Positions 1 to 10,213 of a DNA stretch of 64,000 bases are shown here, in pieces. A program made the translations under genes and the position numbers. Numbering within the stretch: the stretch's first letter is position 1; each line of letters begins with the position of its first letter. The notes beneath the pieces were generated by a model. That model saw only the letters and a program-made list of their open reading frames with translations. It did no database searches and was not told where the DNA came from. The DNA comes from Suillus spraguei (lineage: Eukaryota; Basidiomycota; Agaricomycetes; Boletales; Suillaceae), in the NCBI GenBank assembly GCA_016800925.1, contig JABCPU010000175.1:62001-126000 (forward strand), in the 5' to 3' direction.

Positions 1-1030
1 TCCCTGACAGACTTACTGCTAATAGGAACCGCAGCCGTCGTCTCACACATGATGATGATGATGACGATGGGATGGGACAACACGCCGGTCCATCACGTCA
101 TAACTCGACAGCACATGTCCCACCTCAAGAATCGTTGAAACCATCACTTCCCATTAGCACAGTCGTGGTGCCATCGGGTGCGATCGGCGTCATATCATCG
201 TCTTCACCTATTGGAAATTTTGGCCTGGAAGACTTGAAAAAAGTCAAACAGGACACCAAAGAACTGTTGAAACGATCAATGTTTGATCATTCGTTTTGCT
301 TTCCACTGAAGCCAGAAAGACAGAAGCGTCGAACACTCTGGCTACCACGGTCGCTAAATATAATAGCGGTATGTCTCACAGAATTCGTTTTAACCGACAG
401 CTCAAATCGAAAACAGTTGAACTTACTGAATGGTCCAAGGGGGAAGAAGCTTCGAAAAAATGTCGCCACAATCGCAAACAGCATGAAGACTATGATGGAA
501 AACATAAAGGATATTGTTCGCATCGCTGTTTTATGCTATTACAATCTTCATGAGGCCTTAGCCACGCAGCCCAAGGCAGTGGTAGCGAATATCGTTCAAG
601 ACCTTTTGGCAAATGATACATTCCTCAACGGTCTCATCAATGTGAGTCGTTCCCTCTCTTGTTCTATTCTAACTTGAACTTGAACACTCATGACTTAACG
701 GATCAGGTGGGAGGACAAGACGTCGATGTGATCTTTGGGAACATCGCCGTGCGACACTTTGTCAGGCACGTCCTGTTCAACCATCTCAATTACCAGCAAT
801 ATATCGACGCCACCCGAAACCTCAAGCGGTTGTTTAGTCTCGTTGGCACGTTTTTTGAGTGGGCGCTTCAAGAATTATTCACTGGTGTTTTTTTAGCGAG
901 CAAATTTGATTTGACTTCGGCCAGGACTACATATGAGGAGAAGCTGGCTAAGACGTACGAACAATTCACAAGTGACGTACGTGACGCCCTGATCACGGAT
1001 ATCTATACTGTAGGGGGGCAACCAGTTTAA
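1..1030 (+). pseudogene. 5'-cut DUF6532-like gene, copy A
   Basis: This is a partial second copy of the gene at 38144-39606; its 5' part lies outside the window. Exon 1 runs from the edge to 641, a 65-nt GTGAGT...CAG intron covers 642-706, and exon 2 (707-1030) ends in TAA. Compared with the full copy, one T is missing from the run at 294-297 and one A is added in the run at about 455-460. The two shifts cancel, so the frame stays open but about 55 central residues are read in another frame. The remaining protein (ANSMKTMMENIKD..., GNIAVRHFVRHVLF) is nearly identical to copy B. Function unknown. It could be a live variant, but the out-of-frame patch makes a decaying copy more likely. Confidence 0.7.
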
Positions 1031-1636
1031 AAGGGGAGTGTCGCGAGGGTTTTGTCGATGTGAACTTGTCTATACCTTGTACACAACGTACGTACTAGTG
1101 TCACGTTGACTGGCATATATAAGGAGGTATTTTTCTGTAGGAGTACACTATGCGTTTGTCAGCGGGTTCACTGTAAAACCTGAGTTGGTATTACTTCGCA
1201 GAACGTGTCCGAGACTTGCGTGCAACTCAACACAGGTCTGGGTTTGGTTGGCAAGTTCCACTGGGCTGTCTGTTATTACATCATCCTGTCAGGCACTTCT
1301 AGGCGCAACGACAACCTCGTGGCATTGTTTTGTCGGACATTTCTAGGGACCATTGCAAGGCCTCGTAATACATTTTAAGGACCGATTTTCACACGATGTA
1401 TTTTAAGGCTTTGAAATGATGGAGATAATCTTAGATGGCGCCTTACAGCTCTTTGCATAAAGGATGGCACTGGCGTGAATTTTTCGTTCAATTAGGAAAT
1501 GTTAGACTTAGTGAAATTTTGCTCGTTATACACTCATATCCCCTGTAATTTATTATCATTATGCCGTATATAACTATTCCTGCCTCCAAAAAACACAAGA
1601 GCCTGCTAGTGCATGACAGCCTTGACCTTGATTCCA
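1031..1636. other. Intergenic; end of duplicated block
   Basis: Similarity to the 38.6-39.7 kb copy continues past the stop codon and ends abruptly near 1101 (after CTAGTGTC). Beyond that I see no gene. The last about 25 bases before the hAT target site could be the acidic N-terminal coding part of the DUF6698 relic that resumes at 14887, since the joined reading frame stays open there (DSLDLDSNGSDEDD). Confidence 0.4.
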
Positions 1637-1644
1637 ATGGGTCT

Positions 1645-1815
1645 TAGTGCTGCCGAAGTCCGGTTCGGTCGGGTTCATCACCTCATATTTGCAAACCCTG
1701 AACTTGACCAGTGGTCAGGTTCAGGCAAGATGGCCGAACCTCGAACTGGACACCTTCGAACACGTTCGCAAGAGTTTGGTCCAGGTTCAGAACAGGTTCG
1801 AACCCTTGAACCATT
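1645..1815 (+). repeat. hAT left terminal and subterminal repeats
   Basis: The terminal inverted repeat starts TAGTGCTGCCGAAGTCCGG and is followed by a cluster of GGTTC/GAACC motifs in both orientations up to about 1815. The right end (14740-14886) has the same kind of cluster. Such subterminal motif clusters are where hAT (Ac-type) transposases bind; that role is inferred here. Confidence 0.75.
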
Positions 1816-1840
1816 GTTTCAATTACTAGAAAATGACAAC

Positions 1841-2117
1841 ATCATCAGGAAATTCACACATTCCTTAACATGCTTAATCAGCTTAACTCACTTATCTCAA
1901 AACTTGTTTGCTCTCTCTCACATCATTCACCTGGCATATCTTATATTTTTTGAGTGCGAAATACAATAAAACATGTATATTAATATATCGCAACTTTTTT
2001 TTTCTGAATTCATTCACATTGAAATTTTGGACAAGTAGATTCAATTTCACCAAGGCAGTTAAGTGTAAATAAGTCCGCATAAGGGCACGTCAAGGAATGT
2101 GTGAATTTCCTGATGAT
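1841..2117. repeat. 25-bp perfect inverted repeat inside hAT
   Basis: Positions 1841-1865 (ATCATCAGGAAATTCACACA...) recur in perfect reverse complement at 2093-2117, around a spacer of about 227 bp. It lies just downstream of the hAT transposase stop. It could be a small inserted inverted-repeat element or a 3'-end stem. Confidence 0.7.
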
Positions 2118-2142
2118 TGTACTGTACAAATAGCTACCAAAT

Positions 2143-3096
2143 TTACTCATTGTGCACAACGACATGGTTATCATAAGGAGGCGAAAATTTGGCCTGGACA
2201 GTTGCAGAGATATGGCCTTGATGGTACGCACTTTTGAGTAACTGAAGAGCTTCAAACGTTGCTGGTTGCAAACAGCTATGACATGCCATGCCAGTAATGC
2301 TGCCACTTGAAAATGCACGCTCAGATGCAACAGCCGAACCTTGAATAGTGAGGTAGTCCTTGGTGATGTGAGAAATGGTTGGGTACTGGATAGAATGGTG
2401 CTGGAAAATATTAGTATGCAAGTAACAACAATCAAACAATGATACATACCCCCCACCAGCTCACTACATTGTCAACGTCCTCGAGCGATGCATCTAGGTA
2501 GTCCTCAAGCTCTTGACAAGGCCTTCATGTGGCTGCGTCATTGACAACACATGATTTGACAGAGCTGCGCATCCAACTATGGCCATATGAGCCTTGGTGA
2601 GCAAGCGCAGGTGGCTCAGTGACAGGCGGCTCTGCAGGAGCCTGTGAGGAATGATATCTATCAAACTATGTAATGTTAGTATACAATTGACAGTGAGTGA
2701 TGATGAGTGACATACAACTCTCTTGAGGGATCACATCCCCGTTTCGAAAAAACAATGGGCCCATTTGTCTTTGGCATATGAGACCTTGTAGTTGGGGTTG
2801 AGCACTACACCAAAATGGTCAATATCATTTGAAGGCATTAAAATAAATATAAGACATACCAAGGCAAATAAAATACACGTCTGTGTCGTCAGTCTTACCA
2901 TACCACTTGCTGAGATTACTAACACCAGCTTCAATGGCTGTCAAGAAGTGGCTGAATTTTGACGAGTTGGCCATGTTTTGCAATGTCTCTTGAAGATACT
3001 CAAGCACTGGAATAGTTTGCCATACAGTTGGCTCATGAGTTGCCAAGAAACTCTGCTGAGCATCTGCAGGCTCCTTGGTGTGCAGCACATGAGCAT
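2143..3096 (-). pseudogene. hAT transposase, C-terminal half (relic)
   Basis: Minus-strand reading gives the C-terminal part of a fungal hAT transposase. From 3100 down: EPADAQQSF, LEYLQETLQNMANSSKF and AGVSNLSKWYGKTDDTDVYF. Then comes an acidic EDYLDASLEDVDNVVSWW stretch. An intron (GTATGT...CAG, about 2403-2451) follows, then the dimerisation segment HHSIQYPTISHI, SAVASERAFSSGS and LQPATFEALQLLKSAY. The ASERxFS block is the hallmark of the hAT C-terminal dimerisation domain. Several frame breaks are present. It is the 3' continuation of the N-terminal half at 11690-13629. Confidence 0.85.
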
Positions 3097-3111
3097 TATT
3101 ACATGTAAAAG

Positions 3112-3584
3112 TGTTACAATCGTACGTGCCCCTATTCATTTTCTGCCTCCTTTACTTTGTATATTATGTAACGTGACTCTGACTCATATGCTCAATGCAT
3201 CTGTACTATAGTTGCCTTCCTTCTTTGGAAACGCACTTACATTCTCACGTCTCTCTTGGTCCGTGCGCACATATTGGCCTATTTAAGCACATTGTAGTAC
3301 GCTTGTATACTTTACTTTAATCTTACTGGGTTTTACCTGGAATATCCTTCGCTTAGGTCTCCAACCTAAGTCGTCTTGAATTGTCTCTAAGTCTAAGCAC
3401 TCCTTAGCCTTAGTCTCTATTCTTGTAGAACCTCTTAGACTTGTCTTTGAGGCTGAACCTTTGATAGTACTCGGAACACGTTCCTTGTACTTTCACCTTG
3501 TCCTCTTCTGGACATTGTAGAACTTCCCAGCAGACCATCTGTGTCTTTTCACTGTCGCTGGTGACGCCACCCCAGTTCGTAACA
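3112..3584 (+). repeat. gypsy-1 5' LTR
   Basis: The 473-bp LTR starts TGTTACAATCG and ends CGTAACA. A TATTTAAG box at 3280-3287 lies about 34 nt upstream of ACTTTAATCTT (3314-3324). That places a likely transcription start at or beside the 11-mer complementary to the primer-binding site. Confidence 0.93.
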
Positions 3585-3585
3585 A

Positions 3586-3596
3586 AAGATTAAAGT
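3586..3596 (+). promoter_or_regulatory. Self-priming PBS of gypsy-1
   Basis: AAGATTAAAGT, one base inside the 5' LTR, is the exact reverse complement of ACTTTAATCTT at 3314-3324 in the LTR. There is no TGG start as expected for tRNA 3'-CCA priming. The arrangement matches the 11-nt self-priming of Tf1/sushi-group elements. Confidence 0.75.
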
Positions 3597-3711
3597 CAAC
3601 CTGATTGTCGACTACCCAGTCTTCGACCCTGAACCCTGATAAGCCCTAACAGACAGCAAGACAGCGCGTGTAGGCACCGAGAAAGTATAACTCACCAGAC
3701 GAATCATCATC

Positions 3712-4548
3712 ATGACGACCACCAAAGAATTTGAATACAAGATCGGTCTTCCAACCGGTTTTGATGGAGATCGTGACAACTCTCGTGAATTCATCCAATC
3801 ATGCAATCTGTGCTTCGACATCAATGAAAAACTCTATACCACCGACAAGCAGAAGATCATTTTCATTACATCCTTCATGACCGAGAAGAACGCCAAATCT
3901 TGGAAAGAGCAATTCCTTGCTCATGCTCAGTCAACCGATACCTCTGGACAAAAAGTTGGTTACAGGACATTGCAGGATTTTATGAAGAGTTTCAAAGACA
4001 CCTTCGAACCGGTGGATACCAAAGGAACCGCACTAACAAAACTCAGGGACCTCAAACAAGGAAGCAGTGATCTCCATACCTACATTGCTGACTTTGAGGC
4101 ACTTGCAGCCAAGGCCCACATCACTGATGATGCAACCAAGATTCAATTCTTCCAAGATGGCCTCAATCTGGGTATCCTTACCAAGCTTTTCGCACCAGGA
4201 GATGTCTCAGAAGTATTCCGAGAAGTTGTACTGCAATGTGTTTCCATTGACAACTCCCACCACCATCTTCAAGCATTACAAGCATGTCATGCTCTGCAGC
4301 AGCAGAAGAAGAACTATGGAAACGTGCATTACATACCTAATTGTGATTCCAACGCAATGGTCGTAGATCGAATCTCCAACATGGAGAGATCCGAATGCAT
4401 GAAGAAGGGACAATGCTTCGGATGTAAGAAGACCGGACACCGTATTCACAACTGTCCTGAAAGAAAGAAGAAAACACTGCTCCGACAAGCTGAAGTCAAG
4501 GACGAAGAAGATGAAGAAACTGTGAGGCGGATTGTAGAGGATTTTTGA
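3712..4548 (+). CDS. gag: gypsy-1 Gag
   Basis: This intact 278-aa capsid/nucleocapsid ORF starts at ATG 3712 (MTTTKEFEYKIG), at the same place as gag in the other copies. A Ty3-type gag core covers about residues 20-190 (WKEQFL, LRDLKQGSSDLHTYIADFEALA). One CCHC knuckle, CFGCKKTGHRIHNC (CX2CX4HX4C), lies near residue 240 and should bind genomic RNA. A Lys/Glu-rich tail ends RRIVEDF. The TGA stop is embedded in a T run (GAT TTT TGA) and overlaps the pol frame at -1. The other copies have slightly different N-termini but the same domain order. Confidence 0.9.
   Translation: MTTTKEFEYKIGLPTGFDGDRDNSREFIQSCNLCFDINEKLYTTDKQKIIFITSFMTEKNAKSWKEQFLAHAQSTDTSGQKVGYRTLQDFMKSFKDTFEPVDTKGTALTKLRDLKQGSSDLHTYIADFEALAAKAHITDDATKIQFFQDGLNLGILTKLFAPGDVSEVFREVVLQCVSIDNSHHHLQALQACHALQQQKKNYGNVHYIPNCDSNAMVVDRISNMERSECMKKGQCFGCKKTGHRIHNCPERKKKTLLRQAEVKDEEDEETVRRIVEDF
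4542..4548 (+). promoter_or_regulatory. Putative -1 frameshift site at gag stop
   Basis: TTTTTGA: with TTT in the P site and the gag TGA in the A site, slipping back one base re-pairs TTT perfectly and continues TTG AAT TGG into pol. Pol has no ATG of its own here, and the motif is present in all four copies. Confidence 0.5.
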
Positions 4549-7500
4549 ATTGGAGAAACAAAGATTCGACGTATGTTTCTCCCAATGTATTACTAAGACT
4601 TGTACGTGCTGTAGGTGAAAGAAAAGAACTTTGTGTCCCTATCACCCTTCACTCGCATACTCGCTTAAAATCCGTCGACACTACTGCCGTCATCGACTCC
4701 GGTGCAGCAGGAACATTTATTTCTGAAGAATTTGTGAAACTCCATCAGATCACACGGTGAAAACTCAAAACACCATTTTGAGTTACCACAGCGGATGGAA
4801 CTCTTATCAAAGGAGGACCAATCACGCACTACTGTCTCCTAGTGGTCAAAATAGACGAACGAACCATGTATGGAAAATTCAATATCACTAAACTAGGAAG
4901 AAGAGATCAAATCCTTTTGAGAATTCTGTGGTTACGCGCAATGAACTCAAGTATAGATTGGGCCACTGAAACACTCATCCTCCCTCGAACGACGAAATCA
5001 GACGAAATTGAAATTGACGTAGATACCGATCAGAAGATGAATGGGCTGCCCCCGGCCTTCCACTGCCATCCCAAGAAATGGCAACATTCACAACTTCCGA
5101 GATCCCTCAGCATCTCTCCTATTCCTAAAGATTTCGAACTGGAAGTACGAATGCCGCGTACTACAGACCCCACTCCCCATGTACAACTACCGAGAGCAGT
5201 ATCACCGATTCCCCACGCAGAAAAGCGCAAGAACGAATCCGAGCCTGAATACCGGACTGGACCAGAACCTATTGAGCAATGGCCAATAGAAGAACAAAAG
5301 TATGGGAAAAGAAAAGCAGAGGAAGAAATTCCTGGACGAGATACAAATGTACCAAAACTATCCAAGTTCTATGTTCCTCTGAAAACCCTTCAACATACTC
5401 CCTCAGCTTCAATTGAAGAAATCCCTGACAAAGAAGAACCCGTGCCCTCATTAATTACAACTGAGGATGATGACCAATTCAACACTATGCAAGATGTCTG
5501 GCACGCACCAGAAGTACGAGAAATTTCCTCTTACGAGCTTGGAGATGGAGAATTCCTTGTGGAATATGATACGGATGGGGTTAGTATGAGAATCATCGAA
5601 GAAGTATCCATGGATATGCCCCTCACACGTGATGGTACTTCCCGACTCGAACAACTTCCCAACTACTCCACAATCTCCCTTCCTCCTCCGAAATACAGCA
5701 ATAAAGCTCAGGAATTTGCAACAGACGAGAAGGAGAAGAAAAAGAAATCTTTCGAAGAATTGGTCCTGGACTATCTGCATGACTTTGCAGATGACTTTGC
5801 TAAAGACAGACTAAACAAACTACCTCCTGAACACCCTGGTATTGATCATCGGATCGATACTAAACCCAGTTTTAGTCCTCGCATGTCTAAGGTTTACCCA
5901 TTATCGGAAAAAGAACGCGCTGCCGTCAAAACATTTATTGATGAAAACGTTGCAAAAGGATTCATCTCAGAATCGAAATCACCCCAAGCTAGTGGTTTCT
6001 TCTTTGTGGGAAGGAAGAGTGGAGAATTGCGCCCCTGTCAAGATTATTGCTACATCAATGATTGGACAGTCAAGAATGCTTACCCACTCCCACTTCCTAT
6101 TTCCCTTGTTGCACGCCTTCACAACGCACAATTCTTTACGAAAATGGATATTCGGTCCGGTTATAATAATATTTGCATCCATCCTGATGATCGCTGGAAA
6201 GCAGCATTTACCACGGAATTTGGCCTCTTCGAACCGAACGTCATGTTCTTTGGCCTCTGTAATTCCCCAGCAACTTTCCAAGCGTATATGAATCGTACCT
6301 TCCAACAAGAAATCAATGAAGGATGGATGGTTATCTACATGGACGATATCCTGATTCTCTACAACAATGGCAGAACACCATGAATGAACTAGACGGGTTT
6401 TGATGAAATACAAAGAACATTTGTTCCTGAAACTGGAGAAATGCACCTTCGATGCAGAAGAAGTGGAATACCTCGGAATGATAATTTGCCCCGGACAAGT
6501 TGCTATGGATACGCCAAAACCAAGGGAATCGCCGAATGGCCAACACCGAAATCTGTAAAAGAAGTCCGGTCATTCCTCGTTTTTGCAACTTCTACTGCAC
6601 GTTCATTTCCCACTATTCTGACATCGCCTGACCCTTATCGAATTAACAAAGAAAGATAAGGCCTTTGATTGGTCAACTGAATGTATGGATACCTTCGAAG
6701 AACTGAAAAGACACTTCACATCCCAACCGGTACTCCGTAACCCTGATCCTTCCTGACAATTTGCTATTGCTACCGATGCTTCGCTTGTAGCAACTGGCGG
6801 AGTTCTCTTGCAGACCGATGAGAATGGTGTTTATCACCCATGCTCATATCTCTCACAGTCTTTGAACCCCGCAGAACGCAATTACCAGATCTTTGATCAG
6901 GAACTCCTTGCTGTAATCCGGGCATTGAATGAATGGTGTCATTACCTTGAAGGAAACCCACACCCTGTCCTGGTATTCACCGACCACAAGAACCTTCTGT
7001 ACTTTAGAAGTGCACAGAAACTTACCCATTGCCAAGCACATTGGCAACTGATTTTGTCTATTTATGACATTGAACTGCATCACGTTGCAGGTACTAAACT
7101 GGCAGTACCTGATGCACTATCTTGCCGACCTGACTATAATTCCGGTAAAGATGATAACGAAGACCAGACTCTCCTCCCTGATGCTTTATTCATTCGTCTT
7201 ATTGACACCGACTTGAAGGATGTTTTATCATTCTCTGACCCCCTCGATGACCCTGTCTTCAAAACCACATCCGATGCACTTGATGGTGTGTGTCTTCCCC
7301 CTATGAAGTCGGCACTTTCTGATTGGAAAATTGAGGAGGACATCCTCTATTTTAAGAATCATGCCTATATCCTACTGGCCCATCATCCCGATATCCTGAA
7401 ATGGTATCATGATCATCCCACCGTGGGACATCCCGGTAGGTTCAAAACTGAAGAACTCGTCAAACGGGAAGCCTGGTGGCCCGCTATGGGTTCTTATATT

Positions 7501-8652
7501 CGGAAATATGTCGAGGGTTGCGCCCTTTGCCAGCAAATGAAAGCACATACGCATCCTGTTCGACCTCCGCTTGCCCCGATCCCCTCGTCTGCGACCCGCC
7601 CCTTTTCTCAGGTCTCTGTTGACCTAATCACTGACCTCCCTGTCTCTGGAGGCTTTGACAGTATCATGGTCGTGGTAGACCATGGCCTTACAAAGGGGGT
7701 AATTATCATCCTTTGTTTGAAAACCGTTACTTCCGAAGGCATTGCCAAACTATTCTTGAAACACGTCTACCGTCGATTTGGACTCCATGACAAAGTTATC
7801 TCGGATTGAGGTCCACAATTCCTATCTTGCTTCTCCAAAAAGCTTGCCCGACTTCTCGACTATGTTATCGCCCCATCTACGGCTTATCACCCTCAGACTG
7901 ATGGCCAAGCGGAGAGGCTTAATCAAGAACTAGAAACGTACTTGCATATCTATTGCTGCAATAATCCTGAAGATTGGGTGGAACACCTACCAATCGCCGA
8001 ATTCGTCCACAACCACCGAAAACACGATGCAAGAAATGCATCACCTTTCTATCTCATGATGGGATATGAACCACGCACCATCCCTCATCTGATCTCTGAC
8101 TCATCTGTCCCTGCAGCAGAAGATTGAGTATGATCCCTGCAGAAGATAAGAGAAGAAGCAATCACCTGCCATAACATTGCGATGCAGACAATGGCCGAAC
8201 GATCCCAAGGAGAGAAGTACATTCCATGGAAGATCAGAGATAAGGTCTGGCTATCTGCCACTAATCTTAGACTCAAACTCCCATCGCGGAAACTTGCGCC
8301 GAAGCGATACGGACCTTTCCCGATCATCGATGTCTTATCGCCCATCACATTCACGCTTAAACTCCCTCCACAATGGAAAATTTATCCCACTTTCCATGCT
8401 TCTGTTTTATCATCCTATAGTGAAACAGACATACATGGCCCGAACTTCCCCGAACCACCACCCGACGTCATTGAAGAAGAAGAAGAATACGAAGTAGAAG
8501 CAATTCTTTCTCACAAAGGAACCGGCATTCGCCGATGCTATCTCATTTCTTGGAAAGGATATTTGACGGGAGATAACGAGTGGCTCCCAGAAAAGAACTT
8601 GAAGAACTCCGCTCAAATCCTGAATGCTTATAAGAAGCAACATTCCCTCTGA
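4545..8652 (+). pseudogene. pol: gypsy-1 Pol (PR-RT-RH-INT-chromodomain), decayed
   Basis: The domains are in chromovirus order. Aspartic protease: AVIDSGAAGTF near 4690, then TGA at 4758. Reverse transcriptase: TKMDIRSGYNNI and YMDD near 6340. A 2-bp loss just after it shifts the frame. RNase H: ATDASLVATGG near 6775. Integrase: HX4H...CX2C near 7410-7530, and DDE residues VDLITD, VISD and the NQELE glutamate. GPY/F module near 8300. Chromodomain at about 8490-8640 (SWKGY, EWLPEKNL). Stops at 6754, 7807 and 8125 are TGA where gypsy-2 has CGA. Not functional. Confidence 0.9.
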
Positions 8653-8708
8653 TTATTCTTCAGTCAATCAAACCGCACAAGCACTTGATCAACTAACACC
8701 ATTTTGAA

Positions 8709-10181
8709 ATGTCTTTCCCCACTGCTTACATCACCCCCATCACCATTGCCAACAATGACTCTGATTCTGATGCAGAAAACTACAGAACCCTTGCTACTGA
8801 AATCGACAACACCTCCTATATTGAAGCTGCCCTTCTATGCAAAGGACATGCTCTCGAAATTGAGAGAATCCTCACTGCAAGAGGTGCCTTCCCTGCCTTA
8901 CTCCTGGTCAACATCATCCATACCGCCGCTCTTATCAAAGCTACCATCAATGAAACTACAGAAATCACCTACCGCCAGCGCATCCTACATCTACAAAAAC
9001 ACATTCATTCTTACGCTATGCTGTTGCTTCCCCGTTCTTTTAAAAGCGATGTTGAAGAAGCTATTCACATTGTGGCCGAACGTTGAGCAGGTGTTGCTTG
9101 ACCTCCCACTCTGCAAAGAGATACAGACCCACTTCCAGTCCCTTCACCCCCTTCTTTGTGCATCTATTCTAATGTTGATGCCTTTGCTGGCTTATACACT
9201 GCTGTTCAAGAAATTGGACAACTCACCAACGCAGTCGTCAAAACTATCCAACAATCCATTGTTGAAACAAGAGCAGCCAGAAACTTAGTTGAAGAAGCTA
9301 TTACTGATCTGCAACAAATGCAAGCTGACCTTGCCTCTCCACGAACCCCATCCCCTATCAAACAACCAACCTCACCACTTCCCATTATAGTCTCCCACAA
9401 CCACCCCGCATGGCTATATGAACCCTGCACAAAAGAGCAGTGTGAAGCTGCAAAAACATTAGGAGTTCATGTCGCTGAGTTGGTAGCACTCGGTCCTTGA
9501 CTTCGTGACCTCCACATTCATCCCCCTATGTCCATCCCACCATCATTTGGTCCAATGAACCCTGTTTTGCCAGTCTTAGTAAAAGACTTTGGTATAACGT
9601 CCCCCTCTTCCTCTAATGAACTCCTCGCAGTTGCTGAACGAGCAACTACTCCTGATCTCTCAACGTCGGCATACACTCTTACCACTAAACAACAGGCACA
9701 GCTCAGATGCAACAATGCCTTCGCTTTAAATCATATGATGTGACGGAAGGGGAAGAAGTGCGCCAGATCCACTAGTCCCAAACCCATTATTTTGCCATCA
9801 CCCTTACGCATGTCTACCTCTAACACTGATGAGAACATGAAATGCAGAGTCTGTGGTATCACCGGGCATCGGCAAAAGAATTGCCCTGACTACCAGTGCC
9901 AAATTTGTCTGCGACACACTCCTACTCATCTTTCTATCTACTGTCCCCAAAGAGTCAGGACTCCTCCAATTACATTAACCTGGAAGGATGAAGGGTTCTA
10001 CGAAGCACTTCGTTCTTGGGAACAACAGCTTAGTAATGAGCGAACTCGAGCAGCAAAAAGGTGGGATTCTAAACAACGTGCTGGTGCTGAAGAAGCCGCA
10101 TACATGAGGAGTGGGTCATTCCTTGATGAGGACTATGAGTATAGCGACGACCCCATTTACTATGCTAATCAGGATGAGTAA
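8709..10181 (+). pseudogene. gypsy-1 ORF3 (env-position zinc-knuckle protein), decayed
   Basis: The frame starts MSFPTAYITP 57 bp after pol and matches the 489-aa intact ORF3 of gypsy-2. It is interrupted by TGA at 9084, 9498 and 9741, in each case where another copy has CGA. A CCHC knuckle (CRVCGITGHRQKNC) and a second CX2CX6HX4C motif lie near 9845-9960. The end is acidic and Tyr-rich. There is no signal peptide or membrane helix, so it is not an envelope protein. Role unknown. Confidence 0.8.
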
Positions 10182-10196
10182 AGTCGGTGACTTTAC
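10178..10196 (+). promoter_or_regulatory. Hairpin over ORF3 stop (gypsy-1)
   Basis: GTAAAGTC-GGT-GACTTTAC forms an 8-bp stem with a 3-nt loop. The ORF3 TAA lies in the left arm. The same structure is in gypsy-2 (16242-16260) and, with two base pairs changed in compensation, in gypsy-3 (30363-30381). Confidence 0.7.
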
Positions 10197-10213
10197 ATGT
10201 AAAACGGGGGTAA

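Noticed and set aside
1613..1969. 118-aa ORF at the hAT left end
   Set aside because: It spans the target duplication and the subterminal GGTTC repeats, so it is a chance reading.
3585..3605. tRNA-type primer-binding site
   Set aside because: No TGG follows the LTR in any copy; the site matches the LTR itself instead.
5030..6588. Antisense ORFs of 60-155 aa opposite pol (and their equivalents in the other copies)
   Set aside because: They are shadows of the pol coding sequence on the opposite strand.
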